DNA from: Enterocloster clostridioformis
GTDB lineage: Bacteria > Bacillota > Clostridia > Lachnospirales > Lachnospiraceae
Length of the DNA stretch: 64,000 nucleotides
NCBI RefSeq assembly: GCF_020297485.1
Contig: NZ_JAIWZC010000001.1
Coordinates: 372,001 to 436,000 of the forward strand
Direction: 5' to 3'
The notes under the pieces: generated by a model
Databases searched by the model: none
Seen by the model: the letters and a program-made list of their open reading frames with translations, nothing else
What the model was told of the DNA's origin: nothing
Shown here: positions 11,228-19,633 of the stretch, in pieces
Numbering within the stretch: position 1 is the first letter of the stretch
How the letters are laid out: each line of letters starts with the position of its first letter
Translations under genes and position numbers: made by a program

Positions 11228-11653
11228 ATGGCATACAACCACGGACGGGAGGACAGGAAATGGCGTATCTGGAAAGAAGCGGAGGAAAAGCTGCTGCGTG
11301 AGTGCGGCGTTGATGAAGCGACCATTGAGCAGATACGCATGGCGGACAGGGCAGACTTCAATTCCAACAGGCGGTTTTACCGATGGACGAATGACGTTGC
11401 GGAATATCTTGAGGACATGGCAGGCAGGGAGCGGCAGGCGGAAGTGGGTACGGTTGCGGAGTTACTGGAAGAGATTGAGAGCGAAAATCTCTATCAAGTA
11501 TTAGTCACGGTGGACGGGCGTACCTTGAAAATCGTCCTGCTGAAAATGCAGGGGTATTCCACAAAGGAGATTGCCCCGCTTGTGCATTTGACGACTGGTG
11601 CCATCTATGCGAGGTTAGACCATCTGCGGAAGAAGCTGCGGAAAATTTTATAG
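11228..11653 (+). CDS. second sigma-like helix-turn-helix protein
   Basis: 141 residues from ATG 11228 (ribosome site TTGGAGGAAG). The C-terminal segment LLKMQGYSTKEIAPLVHL followed by TTGAIYARLDHLRKKLR is a typical region-4-like helix-turn-helix. The N-terminal part is rich in Arg and Glu (GREDRKWRIWKEAEEKLL) and resembles sigma-like proteins from conjugative transposons. It is one of three related small regulators in a row. The exact promoters served are unknown. Confidence 0.72.
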   Translation: MAYNHGREDRKWRIWKEAEEKLLRECGVDEATIEQIRMADRADFNSNRRFYRWTNDVAEYLEDMAGRERQAEVGTVAELLEEIESENLYQVLVTVDGRTLKIVLLKMQGYSTKEIAPLVHLTTGAIYARLDHLRKKLRKIL

Positions 11654-11736
11654 CTTCTAAAACAGCCTGCCATCCTGCGGGCTACTGGGTGAGGGATGGA
11701 AATCCCCTCACTCATTTTTTGCAGGAGGACAACAGG

Positions 11737-12225
11737 ATGGCATACAGGGTTAAGGCATACACGCTTCGGGAGGAATCCACGGAAAGCGGCACAAGGTATT
11801 TTATCAGCTTTAAGGACGGGCAGGGCAAATCCCACGAGTTGGAAGTGTCGGAACAGTTCTTTATGGAGTTTCGGCAGATGGAGCGCAGGAACAGGAATCT
11901 TTTCTAATGGGACGAGCGGCACAGGGAGTTTAACGAGGTATGGGACGAAACCCTTTACAGACGGGCGTTGCGTGTGCCTAAGAGCCTTGATGAACGCATG
12001 GTTGAGGAAGAACGGAATGAAACGCTCTATAAGGCGGTTGGGAGCCTTCCAGAGATACAAAGGCGGCGTTTCCTGCTCTACTACGAGTATGAGTTCAATT
12101 TTTACCAAATCGCCGCTATGGAGCATTGCACCGCTTCGGCAATACAGAAATCTGTTGCGATTGCAAAGGAGAAAGTAAAGGCGGAAATTGAAGAAATATC
12201 TCCAACCGTGACCGACACCGCCCGA
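11737..12225 (+). pseudogene. third sigma-like protein, split by an in-frame TAA
   Basis: ATG 11737 opens 56 codons (MAYRVKAYTLREESTESGTRYF...RNRNLF) ending at TAA 11905-11907. The same frame continues at once with WDERHREFNEVWDETLYRRA and a region-4-like part (LPEIQRRRFLLYYEYEFNF, then HCTASAIQKSVAIAKEKVK). Related proteins of this type read straight through, so a CAA to TAA change is the simplest explanation. The frame stays open to 12489, but family-like sequence fades near 12225, so the 3' end is approximate. The second half could be started separately at GTG or ATG codons near 11968-11998. Confidence 0.7.
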
Positions 12226-12322
12226 AAAAGAAATCTGTTTTTTATTTGTGTGGGATTGGCGGCATTACATACTCTCACTTTTTTCCGTGGGAGTAAATCT
12301 ATTTTTAAGGAGGTCAACGCCT

Positions 12323-12409
12323 ATGTGCAACGAAAACAAAGACACCGCCCGAAAGGAGGAAAGCCATGCAGAAGTTACAGACAGTCAACGCCGAAACGCT
12401 CCTTTATGA
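12323..12409 (+). CDS. 28-residue leader-like ORF overlapping the ATPase gene
   Basis: ATG 12323 follows AAGGAGGTCAACGCCT, an excellent ribosome site, and encodes MCNENKDTARKEESHAEVTD plus eight residues. It overlaps the start of the ATPase at 12366 by 44 bases in another frame. It may be a translational coupling peptide. There is no homology evidence. Confidence 0.4.
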   Translation: MCNENKDTARKEESHAEVTDSQRRNAPL

Positions 12410-13391
12410 ACCGCTTGAGAAACCATCCTTTGTGGTGGACAGCCTTATCCCGACAGGCTTATCGCTGTTCTGCGGCTCACAGAAGATAGGCAAAAGCTGG
12501 CTCATGCTGAAGCTATGCTTATGCGTGTCGCAGGGAATCCCTTTATGGGATATGCCGACAATGGAGGGCGATGTGCTTTACCTCTGCCTTGAGGACACGT
12601 TCTGCCGCATACAGGACAGGTTATTTCGTTTGACGGACGAAGCAAGCGGGCGGCTCCACTTTGCCGTGGCAAGCTGCAAGCTGTCAGACGGTCTTATCGT
12701 GCAGCTTGAAGATTATCTGAAAGATTACCCAGACAGCAGGCTCATTGTCATTGATACCTTGCAGAAAGTCCGTACAGCTTCAAAAGACAATGCCTATGCA
12801 AGCGACTATGGGGACATCTCCCTCATCAAAGACTTTGCCGACAGGCACTCTCTGGCGGTCATTGTCGTACACCACATCCGAAAGCAGAATGACAGCGACG
12901 TGTTCAACAAGGTGTCTGGGACGACAGGATTAACGGGGAGTGCGGACGCTACCTTTGTTCTGGAAAAGGAGAAACGTGCGTCTGACACCGCCAAGCTGTA
13001 TGTGACGGGCAGGGACACGCCTTATCAGGAATACACGCTGCGTTTCCGTGATTGCCGTTGGGAGCTTGTGGAGCGGAAAACGCAGGAGCAGCTTGCGAAA
13101 GAAACGATACCAGATGTCCTTTTTCGGTTGGTGGATTTTATGAGGGATAAGGAAGAATGGATAGGCACGGCAACGGAACTGTTAGCCGCTATGGGGGAAA
13201 CGGAAACCATACCCACGGTGATTACGAAATGGCTGAATGAATACCGCACCACATTTTTAAGCGAGAACCGTATCTGCTACCAGTACAGCCGCAGGAAAGA
13301 CGGCAGGCGGATTGCCCTTGCAAGGAGGGCGGGTGACAGCGGTGATGGTGGTGACAGCGATATTAGGATACCCCCCTGTTACTGTCATTGA
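12366..13391 (+). CDS. RepA-like AAA ATPase (hexameric helicase type)
   Basis: 341 residues from ATG 12366 (AAAGGAGG upstream). Walker A is GSQKIGKS near residue 39, Walker B is in SRLIVIDTLQK near 125, followed by VIVVHHIRK, the layout of RecA-fold DnaB/RSF1010-RepA ATPases. Such genes sit next to relaxases in mobilizable elements and plasmids, suggesting replication of the circular form. The last residues (GDSGDGGDSDI) are encoded by the first copy of a 45-bp repeat that recurs downstream, so an origin may overlap the gene end. Helicase activity is inferred from the family. Confidence 0.8.
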   Translation: MQKLQTVNAETLLYEPLEKPSFVVDSLIPTGLSLFCGSQKIGKSWLMLKLCLCVSQGIPLWDMPTMEGDVLYLCLEDTFCRIQDRLFRLTDEASGRLHFAVASCKLSDGLIVQLEDYLKDYPDSRLIVIDTLQKVRTASKDNAYASDYGDISLIKDFADRHSLAVIVVHHIRKQNDSDVFNKVSGTTGLTGSADATFVLEKEKRASDTAKLYVTGRDTPYQEYTLRFRDCRWELVERKTQEQLAKETIPDVLFRLVDFMRDKEEWIGTATELLAAMGETETIPTVITKWLNEYRTTFLSENRICYQYSRRKDGRRIALARRAGDSGDGGDSDIRIPPCYCH

Positions 13392-13875
13392 CGCTTAAAG
13401 CCATGTAAAGCTGGCGGCTCTGCCCTGCGGGTGACAGCAGTGACGGTGGTGACAGTGATTTTAGGATACCCTGCCGCTGTCATCCCTACGGGAGAACACC
13501 CCGTAAACGCAAAATGCAGGCGTGAGATTTACTCGCCCTTTTCGGTCGTGTAAAACCACCCCTGCGGTCAGAAAAATCATTCCGATTTTTCCGACTGCGT
13601 TTACAGGGTGTAACACACTACACTTTGCCCTGCAAAGTCGTGTGCCAGACGTTCCCTCTGGACTCCCTTAAGGCAGGGCTGTGCCCTGCTATCCTACGCC
13701 TTACGGCTTCGGATAAAAGAATGGCGGCATGACGGTGACGGCTCTTGCGAGGGGGGTATCCCAAAAACACCGTCATCATCGACATGACCGTCATGCAGGG
13801 GGTGAGGGTGACAGTTGCGGCAGTCGGCAGGGGGTATCCCAAAACTGCTGTCACCACCGTCACCGCTGTCACCCC
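13331..13875. repeat. four copies of a 45-bp repeat, two direct then two inverted, around the oriT
   Basis: Copies at 13331-13375 and 13429-13471 read GGTGACAGC(G/A)GTGA, a GGTGGTGACAG core, and end TTAGGATACCC. Copies at 13751-13795 and 13831-13875 are the reverse complement, starting GGGTATCCC and ending near CGCTGTCACC. Copy three is the most diverged. The copies frame a 280-bp non-coding stretch holding the oriT. The gap 13392-13915 contains no gene. The arrangement looks like replication iterons or accessory binding sites for RepA or the relaxase; this is inference. Confidence 0.75.
13611..13646 (-). other. oriT: oriT of the MOBV (pMV158/Tn4451) type
   Basis: On the minus strand the sequence begins GGCACACGACTTTG and continues with CAAAGTGTAGTGTG/TTA. 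The pMV158 oriT known from the literature has GCACACACTTTAT, an inverted repeat, then TAGTGTG/TTA with the nick between G and T. Arms, spacing and nick motif correspond, with ACTTTG/CAAAGT as the inverted repeat here. The predicted nick is between 13613 and 13614 on the minus strand. The cognate MOBV relaxase is encoded 270 bases to the right. Confidence 0.82.
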
Positions 13876-13915
13876 AAAGGACGGTCACCCGCCGAAAGAA
13901 AGGAGGAATCCGCCT

Positions 13916-14881
13916 ATGCCTTATGCAATCCTGCGTTTCCAGAAACGAAAAGCGGGCGGCGTTGCGGCTTGTGAACGCCACAACGAGCGGAAGAAAGAAG
14001 CCTACAAAAGCAACCCAGATATAGATATGGAACGCTCTAAAAACAATTACCATCTCATAGCACCACCAAAGTACACCTACAAGAAAGAGATTAACCGCAT
14101 GGTAGCCGAAGCGGGGTGCAGGACAAGGAAAGACAGCGTGATGATGGTGGAAACGCTCATCACAGCTTCACCAGAATTTATGAACCAGTTACCGCCCGAA
14201 GAACAAAAAGCGTATTTCCAGACGGCTCTTGACTTCATTTCGGAGCGTGTTGGAAAGCAGAATATCCTCTCCGCTGTCGTCCATATGGACGAGAGAACGC
14301 CCCATATGCACCTCTGCTTTGTGCCGATTACGCCAGACAATAAGCTGTCAGCGAAAGCTATCTTAGGCAACCAGAAATCATTATCCGAGTGGCAGACCGC
14401 CTACCATGAGCGGATGTCCTCACGGTGGAATCAGCTTGAACGGGGGCAGTCCTCAATGGAAACCAAGCGGAAACACGTCCCCACATGGCTCTATAAATTA
14501 GGCGGCAGGCTTGATAAACAGTATGAAGAAATCGTGTCTGCCCTATCCGACATCAACGCCTTTAACGCAGGGAAGAAAAGGGATAAAGCGTTAGATTTAC
14601 TCTCTGCATGGCTGCCAGACGTGGAGAAATTCTCTAAGGAAATCGGGAAACAGCAGGCGTATATCGACAGTTTGAAAGAGAGAATTGGGCAGGAATCAGA
14701 CTATGCGGGGCGTATGCGTGATGAAAAGTACGAGCAGGAACTAAAGGTGCAGAAAGCGAATCAGAAGATATTTGAATTGCAGAGAACCAACGAGCAGATG
14801 GGGCGGCTGCTGTCAAAAATACCGCCCGAAGTGTTGGAAGAATTGCAGAAAAATCATAGAAGCAGAGCGAAAGAAAGGTAG
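13916..14881 (+). CDS. MOBV relaxase (Mob/Pre family, TnpZ-like)
   Basis: 321 residues from ATG 13916, behind AAAGGAGGAATCCGCCT. The N-terminal domain has RSKNNYHL near 41 and the metal-binding triad VVHMDERTPHMHL near 122-134, diagnostic of Mob/Pre relaxases, which nick oriT and carry the strand during transfer. The C-terminal half is coiled-coil-like (ERIGQESDYAGRMRDEKYEQ). TnpZ of Tn4451 belongs to the same family. Substrate is almost certainly the oriT at 13611-13646. A longer frame back to 13745 exists, but it covers the repeats and lacks a ribosome site. ParB follows after 8 bases. Confidence 0.92.
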   Translation: MPYAILRFQKRKAGGVAACERHNERKKEAYKSNPDIDMERSKNNYHLIAPPKYTYKKEINRMVAEAGCRTRKDSVMMVETLITASPEFMNQLPPEEQKAYFQTALDFISERVGKQNILSAVVHMDERTPHMHLCFVPITPDNKLSAKAILGNQKSLSEWQTAYHERMSSRWNQLERGQSSMETKRKHVPTWLYKLGGRLDKQYEEIVSALSDINAFNAGKKRDKALDLLSAWLPDVEKFSKEIGKQQAYIDSLKERIGQESDYAGRMRDEKYEQELKVQKANQKIFELQRTNEQMGRLLSKIPPEVLEELQKNHRSRAKER

Positions 14882-14889
14882 ATATGTGA

Positions 14890-15744
14890 ATGAAGAAACA
14901 GGATTTTAAGGTGTTAAAGACCAAAGACTTGTACCCGTTCCCCGACAATCCGTTTCATGTGGCAGAAGATGAAACACTGTCAGAGTTAGCGGAAAGCATC
15001 AAGGAATTTGGCATTGTCACGCCGATAATCACACGCCCGAAAGAGGACGGGGACGGTTATGAAGTGATTGCAGGACAGCGGCGTGTCCGTGCTTCTGAAC
15101 TTGCAGGGATAAATACCGTGCCTGCGTTTGTCCTGCCCTTAGACCGTGACCGAGCCATCATCACCCTTGTAGACAGCAATTTGCAGCGTGAGAATATCCT
15201 GCCATCGGAGCGGGCGTTTGCTTACAAGATGAAATCCGAAGCCATGAAGCGGCAGGGTTTCCGCACAGACTTAACCTCGTCACAAGTTGTGACGAAGTTG
15301 CGGACGGACGACAAGGTGGCACAGGGCTTCGGCGTGGGCAGGATGACCGTGCAGCGTTTTATCCGCCTGACGGAACTGATACCGCCGATTTTGCAGATGG
15401 TGGACGAGGGGAAAATCGCCCTCACGCCTGCGGTGGAACTGTCCTTCTTGAAGAAAGACGAGCAGGAAAACCTCTTTGCCACGATGGAGAGCGAAGAAGC
15501 AACGCCCTCACTCTCACAGGCACAGCGGATGAAACAGTTAAGCCAGAGCGGGCGGCTTGACATGGATACGATATTTGCGATTATGACGGAGGAAAAGGGC
15601 AACCAGAAAGAAACCTTGAAAATCAACACAAGCAAGCTGAAAAAATACTTTCCGAAGAACACAACGCCGAAGCAGATGGAGGAAACCATCATCAAACTTT
15701 TGGAGCGTGAGTTGCAGAGGAAACGCAACCGTGACAGCCGCTAA
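14890..15744 (+). CDS. ParB/Spo0J-like partition protein
   Basis: 284 residues with an N-terminal ParB nuclease-like fold: PFPDNPFHV, IKEFGIVTPI and the box EVIAGQRRVRASELAG near 58-73, then a helix-turn-helix region (GFGVGRMTVQRFIRL). No ParA is encoded nearby in this element. It may stabilise the circular intermediate or regulate genes, as in other ICEs and IMEs. It is probably in an operon with the relaxase, which ends 8 bases earlier. It is paralogous in type to the ParB at 41838-42743. Confidence 0.85.
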   Translation: MKKQDFKVLKTKDLYPFPDNPFHVAEDETLSELAESIKEFGIVTPIITRPKEDGDGYEVIAGQRRVRASELAGINTVPAFVLPLDRDRAIITLVDSNLQRENILPSERAFAYKMKSEAMKRQGFRTDLTSSQVVTKLRTDDKVAQGFGVGRMTVQRFIRLTELIPPILQMVDEGKIALTPAVELSFLKKDEQENLFATMESEEATPSLSQAQRMKQLSQSGRLDMDTIFAIMTEEKGNQKETLKINTSKLKKYFPKNTTPKQMEETIIKLLERELQRKRNRDSR

Positions 15745-15789
15745 TCTTCTTTTTTCGGGAAGTAAATACAGAGAGTTGAGGTATGGAGA

Positions 15790-16020
15790 ATGAGAGAAAT
15801 CCAGTATGAAATCGTAAAGGAAATCGCAGTATTGTCTACGGGCGACAGTGGCTACACAAAGGAAATCAATCTCATTTCATGGAATGGGAAAGAGCCGAAG
15901 TATGACATCCGCAGCTTTTCCCCGAACCGTGAAAAGTGCGGCAAGGGAATCACGCTGAACGCTGATGAAGCGGCGGCACTCCTTAAAGCATTACAGAAAG
16001 AATTAAACAGCGAGGATTAA
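15790..16020 (+). CDS. YdbC/PC4-like ssDNA-binding protein
   Basis: 76 residues, with INLISWNGKEPKYDIRSFSP and GITLNADEAAALLKALQ, the signature of the YdbC family related to the eukaryotic coactivator PC4, which binds single-stranded DNA. These small genes are common in Firmicute conjugative elements, where a role in strand transfer or replication is likely but unproven. ATG 15790 follows the weak site GAGG at 15778. Confidence 0.82.
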   Translation: MREIQYEIVKEIAVLSTGDSGYTKEINLISWNGKEPKYDIRSFSPNREKCGKGITLNADEAAALLKALQKELNSED

Positions 16021-16091
16021 TGGTATCTGATTGGCAGGGCGGGGACATTTCCAAACTCTTCCCTGCCCTGTCTGGAAAGGAAGATTTAAGT

Positions 16092-16283
16092 ATGGGCGAG
16101 GATAAGAAAGCAGATAAAAAGAGAAAGCGTATCGTGCCAAAAGCACCAGTGCAGATGATAATCAGCCGTGAATATGTCGGCACACAGACCGTTACAGAAG
16201 CGTTTGTCCCGATTATCTCCGAGGATATTCGGAAGAAGATTGCCGAGGGCGACACCTTCGACAATGAGGGGCTGTCCGCTTAG
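16092..16283 (+). CDS. small basic hypothetical protein
   Basis: 63 residues from ATG 16092 (GGAAAGGAAG upstream), with a lysine/arginine-rich head (DKKADKKRKRIVPKAP) and an acidic tail. A longer frame begins at ATG 16020, coupled to the previous stop. It sits just before the recombinase, where IMEs often place an excision helper, but I recognise no family. It could be a directionality factor. Confidence 0.6.
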   Translation: MGEDKKADKKRKRIVPKAPVQMIISREYVGTQTVTEAFVPIISEDIRKKIAEGDTFDNEGLSA

Positions 16284-16337
16284 AATGTACGCAATGGGAC
16301 ATGAAAACAGATAGGACAGATACGGAGGTTTTACAGT

Positions 16338-18194
16338 ATGGCAGGAATCAAAGAAGAAAAGAAAATCTATTTAGTCGGCATTTATTGCCGCTTATCTAAA
16401 GACGATGGTACGGATAACGAGAGTGCGAGCATTGCGACACAGAAATCCATCCTCACGGATTATGTGAAAAAGCAGGGATGGCACATAGCAAAAACGTATG
16501 TGGACGATGGTTATTCTGGTACAAATTTCCAAAGACCAAGTTTCCAGAATATGATAAAAGACATTGAAAGCGGTCTGATAAACTGCGTGATTACGAAAGA
16601 TTTATCCCGTCTGGGGAGAAACTATCTTGATTGTGGGTTATATCTGGAAGTTTTCTTCCCAGAGCATAACGTGAGGTATATAGCGGTCAATGACGGCGTA
16701 GATACCTTGAATAAATCTGCTATGGACATCACGCCTTTCCGCAACATTTTAAACGAAATGTATGCCGCTGACATATCTGTTAAGATAAAATCGGCATATC
16801 GGGCGAGGTTTCAACAGGGGAAATTCATGGGAACTACCGCCCCTTATGGCTATATCAAAGACCCTGCCGACCACAACCATCTGCTGATAGATGATAAAGT
16901 GGCACATGTTGTAAAAGAGATATTCGACCTTGCATTAAAAGGGAATGGAGTTGCCAAAATTTGCAGACATCTTAATAAACAGCATATCCTACGCCCTGCC
17001 GCTTATGCGGCGGAGCGTGGCGAAACAGGCTTTGAACGTCATTTTGAGGGGAACGAGGACAAACGCTATATTTGGAGTGGGAACAGCGTGAGGAGCATTT
17101 TAAGAAGCCCGATATATGCGGGAAATCTTGTAGGCTACAAACGGATTGCCGCCAATATGAAAAGCAAGAAACGCCCCTCTAAGCTGCCCGAAGAATGGGA
17201 AGTGATACCCAATACCCATGAGGGAATAGTCACGCAGGAGGAATTTGATATTGTCCAACAGCTTATTACAAGTCGTAGGCTTCCACAGAACAAGGGAGGA
17301 TTTGTAAATATTTTTGCAGGCGTTATCAAGTGTGTGGACTGCGGATGTGCTCTGCGGGCAATGAACGTACACAGGAGGAAACGCCCAGAGATTATCGACT
17401 GTGTACAGTATTCATGTAATAATTATGCAAGAAACGGAAGAAGCGAGTGTAGTGCCCACAATATAGAAGCAAGGGATTTATTCAATGCCGTTCTTGCCGA
17501 CATCAACTGTTTTGCGGATATGGCAGTGAATGATGAAAAGGCGGTCAGGGCCATAGAAAAGCGGCTCACGGAAACAGACCAGAGCAGGGCGAAAGCATTA
17601 GAGAAAGAACGTAAGAAGCTGAACAAACGCCTTGCGGAACTGGACAGGCTGTTTTCCTCTCTCTACGAGGATAAGGTCATGGAGCGTATTACCGAGCGGA
17701 ATTTTGAGATGATGTCGGGGAAATACCAGAAAGAGCAGCTTGAAATTGAAGCAAGGCTGAAAGAGGTGACGGAAACTCTTAATGAAAGCTACGAGAAATC
17801 ACGGGGAATCCGTGACTTCCTCGCCCTTATCCGAAATTATCAAGGCTTAAAAGAACTGGATGCAACAGTTATAAACGCACTCATAGACAAGATACTTGTT
17901 TCGGAGCGTGAGAAGATGGCAGACGGAACAGTGAAGCAGGAAATCAAGATTTACTATAAATTCATCGGCTTTGTCGATGAATTACATATCATACCTACAA
18001 AACGGTGGGCAGCAATGCCCGCTAAAAATTGTACGGTGTGCGGCGTTGAATATGTCCCGGGCTCTGGTGCATCAAGGTATTGTCCTGCTTGTGCCAAGAA
18101 GATACGGAGGGAGAAATCAAACGAGAGCAAACGCAGGAGCAGAGAACAGAAAAGGATAGCATGTATGAACTGTCCGCAAAAAATGACCGACTGA
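16338..18194 (+). CDS. large serine recombinase (TnpX/TndX type)
   Basis: 618 residues. The N-terminal resolvase domain has the catalytic serine in YCRLSKDDG (about residue 19), then VDDGYSGTNFQRP and KDLSRLGRN. The middle recombinase domain contains APYGYI, and a zinc ribbon has CVDCGCALRA and SCNNY. A long coiled coil (LEKERKKLNKRLAELDR) follows. The tail adds an extra Cys4 motif (CTVCGVEY...YCPAC), unusual for the class. It catalyses excision and integration at GA. The stop codon TGA (18192-18194) contains the right-end crossover GA, so the gene ends exactly at the element terminus. Start is ATG 16338 behind ACGGAGG. Confidence 0.93.
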   Translation: MAGIKEEKKIYLVGIYCRLSKDDGTDNESASIATQKSILTDYVKKQGWHIAKTYVDDGYSGTNFQRPSFQNMIKDIESGLINCVITKDLSRLGRNYLDCGLYLEVFFPEHNVRYIAVNDGVDTLNKSAMDITPFRNILNEMYAADISVKIKSAYRARFQQGKFMGTTAPYGYIKDPADHNHLLIDDKVAHVVKEIFDLALKGNGVAKICRHLNKQHILRPAAYAAERGETGFERHFEGNEDKRYIWSGNSVRSILRSPIYAGNLVGYKRIAANMKSKKRPSKLPEEWEVIPNTHEGIVTQEEFDIVQQLITSRRLPQNKGGFVNIFAGVIKCVDCGCALRAMNVHRRKRPEIIDCVQYSCNNYARNGRSECSAHNIEARDLFNAVLADINCFADMAVNDEKAVRAIEKRLTETDQSRAKALEKERKKLNKRLAELDRLFSSLYEDKVMERITERNFEMMSGKYQKEQLEIEARLKEVTETLNESYEKSRGIRDFLALIRNYQGLKELDATVINALIDKILVSEREKMADGTVKQEIKIYYKFIGFVDELHIIPTKRWAAMPAKNCTVCGVEYVPGSGASRYCPACAKKIRREKSNESKRRSREQKRIACMNCPQKMTD

Positions 18195-18199
18195 TATTG
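18189..18199. other. right attachment junction (GA core at 18193-18194)
   Basis: Element sequence GACCGACTGA ends and host helicase sequence TATTGAACAG starts. GA is the direct repeat of the left junction. Confidence 0.88.
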
Positions 18200-19314
18200 A
18201 ACAGCAGGAAGGGCGTATTTTGCGACAGGGCAATCTTAATCCAAAGGTCAAGATTTTCCGCTATGTGACGGAAGGAACCTTTGATAGTTATTCGTGGCAG
18301 CTCATTGAGAACAAGCAGAAATTCATCGGTCAGATCATGACAAGCAAATCTCCGGTACGTTCCTGTGAGGATGTGGATGAAGCAGCACTTACTTATGCGG
18401 AGGTCAAGGCTCTGGCAACAGGAAATCCTTACATCAAGGAGAAGATGGACCTCGATATTCAGGTTTCAAAACTGAAACTTATGAAAGCAAACCATACCAG
18501 TCAGAAATACCGACTGGAGGACAACATCGCAAAGCATTATCCCCAGCAGATTACAATTTTAAAGGAGCGTATCAGCGGGATGCAGGCAGACATTCAGGCT
18601 GCGAAAGCAAACCTTCCGGTGGATAAAGAGCAGTTTTCTATGAAAGTGGGGGACAAGCTCTATACGGATAAAAAAGAAGCCGGAACAGCCCTTGTGGAGA
18701 TGTGCAAAGAAATAAAAACAGTCAATGCCCCTGCGGTCATTGGCGAATATGCAGGTTTTAAGATGGCAGTATCTTTTGATGCGTTCAACCACAAATTTGT
18801 GATGAACCTGAAAGGTCAGCTTTCCCACAATCTGGAAGTCGGTTCAGACCCGATTGGAAATATTGCCCGTATCAACCATGCACTGGAATCCATGCCAAAG
18901 CAACTCATGGAAGCACAGACAAAACTTGAAACTGTGGAGCATCAGCTTGAAACCGCAAAGGTGGAGGTAACCAAGCCTTTTGCGCAGGAAGCGGAGCTTG
19001 CAGAGAAGTTGGAGCGTCTGTCTGCATTAAATGCCCTGCTTAACATGGATGAAAAGGGCAATGATGGGATTGATATGGATGATGAGCCGGAAGCTCCAAA
19101 GAGCGAAAAAGAGGTTGCAGACTGTCCGGCGAAGAATATTCCGATTGCAGAGAAAGCAGTGGGTACAGAGCAGGATAAGGGCATCAGACAGTATGCGGAT
19201 GCACCTGCAGAAAGAGTGTCCCTGAAGGCGAAGTTGGAGGTGATGAAAGCAAAGGTTGCCGGAGCTGAAAAGCCGGGCAAACAGATGGACAAAGGAAAAG
19301 AGGTGACTATATAA
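18195..19314 (+). pseudogene. SNF2 helicase/methylase, 3' part after the tet(O) element
   Basis: This frame continues exactly where the left part stops: IEQQEGRILRQGNLNPKVKI is helicase motif VI. Then comes VTEGTFDSYSWQLIENKQKF, the known continuation, about 370 residues in all. The tail holds a coiled coil and ends with RVSLKAKLEVMKAKVAG plus a basic end. TTG at 18220 could start a fragment, but no good ribosome site is seen, so this is most likely silent until the element excises. The intact protein in this window would be about 2,757 residues from the Met at 38. Confidence 0.9.
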
Positions 19315-19351
19315 CTGAAAAGCATACTACAAAAAATTCACAAAAATTTTG

Positions 19352-19380
19352 TTGCAAAAGCTGGGATAACATCATAAAAT
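19352..19380 (+). promoter_or_regulatory. promoter for the toxin-antitoxin-like pair
   Basis: TTGCAA (19352-19357), 17 bases, TAAAAT (19375-19380). It lies 58 bases before the ATG at 19439. Confidence 0.5.
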
Positions 19381-19438
19381 ATAGTTGAAGAAGTATGAAT
19401 AAGAGAAGATAAGCCACACTAATAAAGGAGGTGTTTTT

Positions 19439-19633
19439 ATGGCAACTTCAAGTATCACTAAGAATTTTATCATATCCGGTCAGAAACAGGTGGAGATGTT
19501 TGCTGATGCGATTGAAGCATCTGCCAAAAACCGTCCTGTACGTGTTCCGGTATCCGCAAGGGAAATAACGGAAGAAGCGGAATTGATAGAATTTATGGAA
19601 AAATGGGAGAAGGCAAATGTTGGAAACAAATAA
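19439..19633 (+). CDS. small antitoxin-like protein paired with a GNAT enzyme
   Basis: 64 residues from ATG 19439 behind AAAGGAGGTG. The sequence (TKNFIISGQKQVEMFADAIE, then VRVPVSAREITEEAELIEFM) is of a kind often found directly before GNAT-fold acetyltransferase genes in clostridial elements. The stop overlaps the next start by 17 bases, implying translational coupling. Antitoxin role is inferred from arrangement only. Confidence 0.6.
   Translation: MATSSITKNFIISGQKQVEMFADAIEASAKNRPVRVPVSAREITEEAELIEFMEKWEKANVGNK

Larger units (their letters stand above)
7190..18194 (+). mobile_element. tet(O)-carrying Tn4451-like mobilizable element, 11,003 bp plus duplicated GA
   Basis: The helicase reading frame stops matching its family at 7191 and resumes at 18195. 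Both junctions carry the dinucleotide GA (7190-7191 and 18193-18194), the crossover dinucleotide known for the TnpX recombinase of Tn4451. Joining the flanks at GA gives an uninterrupted RPSDIEQQEGRILRQGN, the expected helicase motif VI. Contents in order: tnpV, tet(O) with attenuator, Cys-rich KTR protein, three sigma/HTH genes (one broken), RepA-like ATPase, iteron-like repeats with a MOBV oriT, MOBV relaxase, ParB, YdbC, a small gene, and the serine recombinase. It should be mobilizable but not self-transmissible, as no secretion genes are present. Confidence 0.92.

Noticed and set aside
13331..13875. CRISPR-like array suggested by the four similar repeats
   Set aside because: Only four copies, in two orientations, with unequal gaps and no cas genes. 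The mirror layout around oriT fits iterons or binding sites better.
13745..13915. Extension of the MOBV relaxase to an upstream ATG
   Set aside because: The extension is encoded by the inverted repeats and is not relaxase-like. ATG 13916 has a strong ribosome site and gives the usual MPYAILRFQK start.
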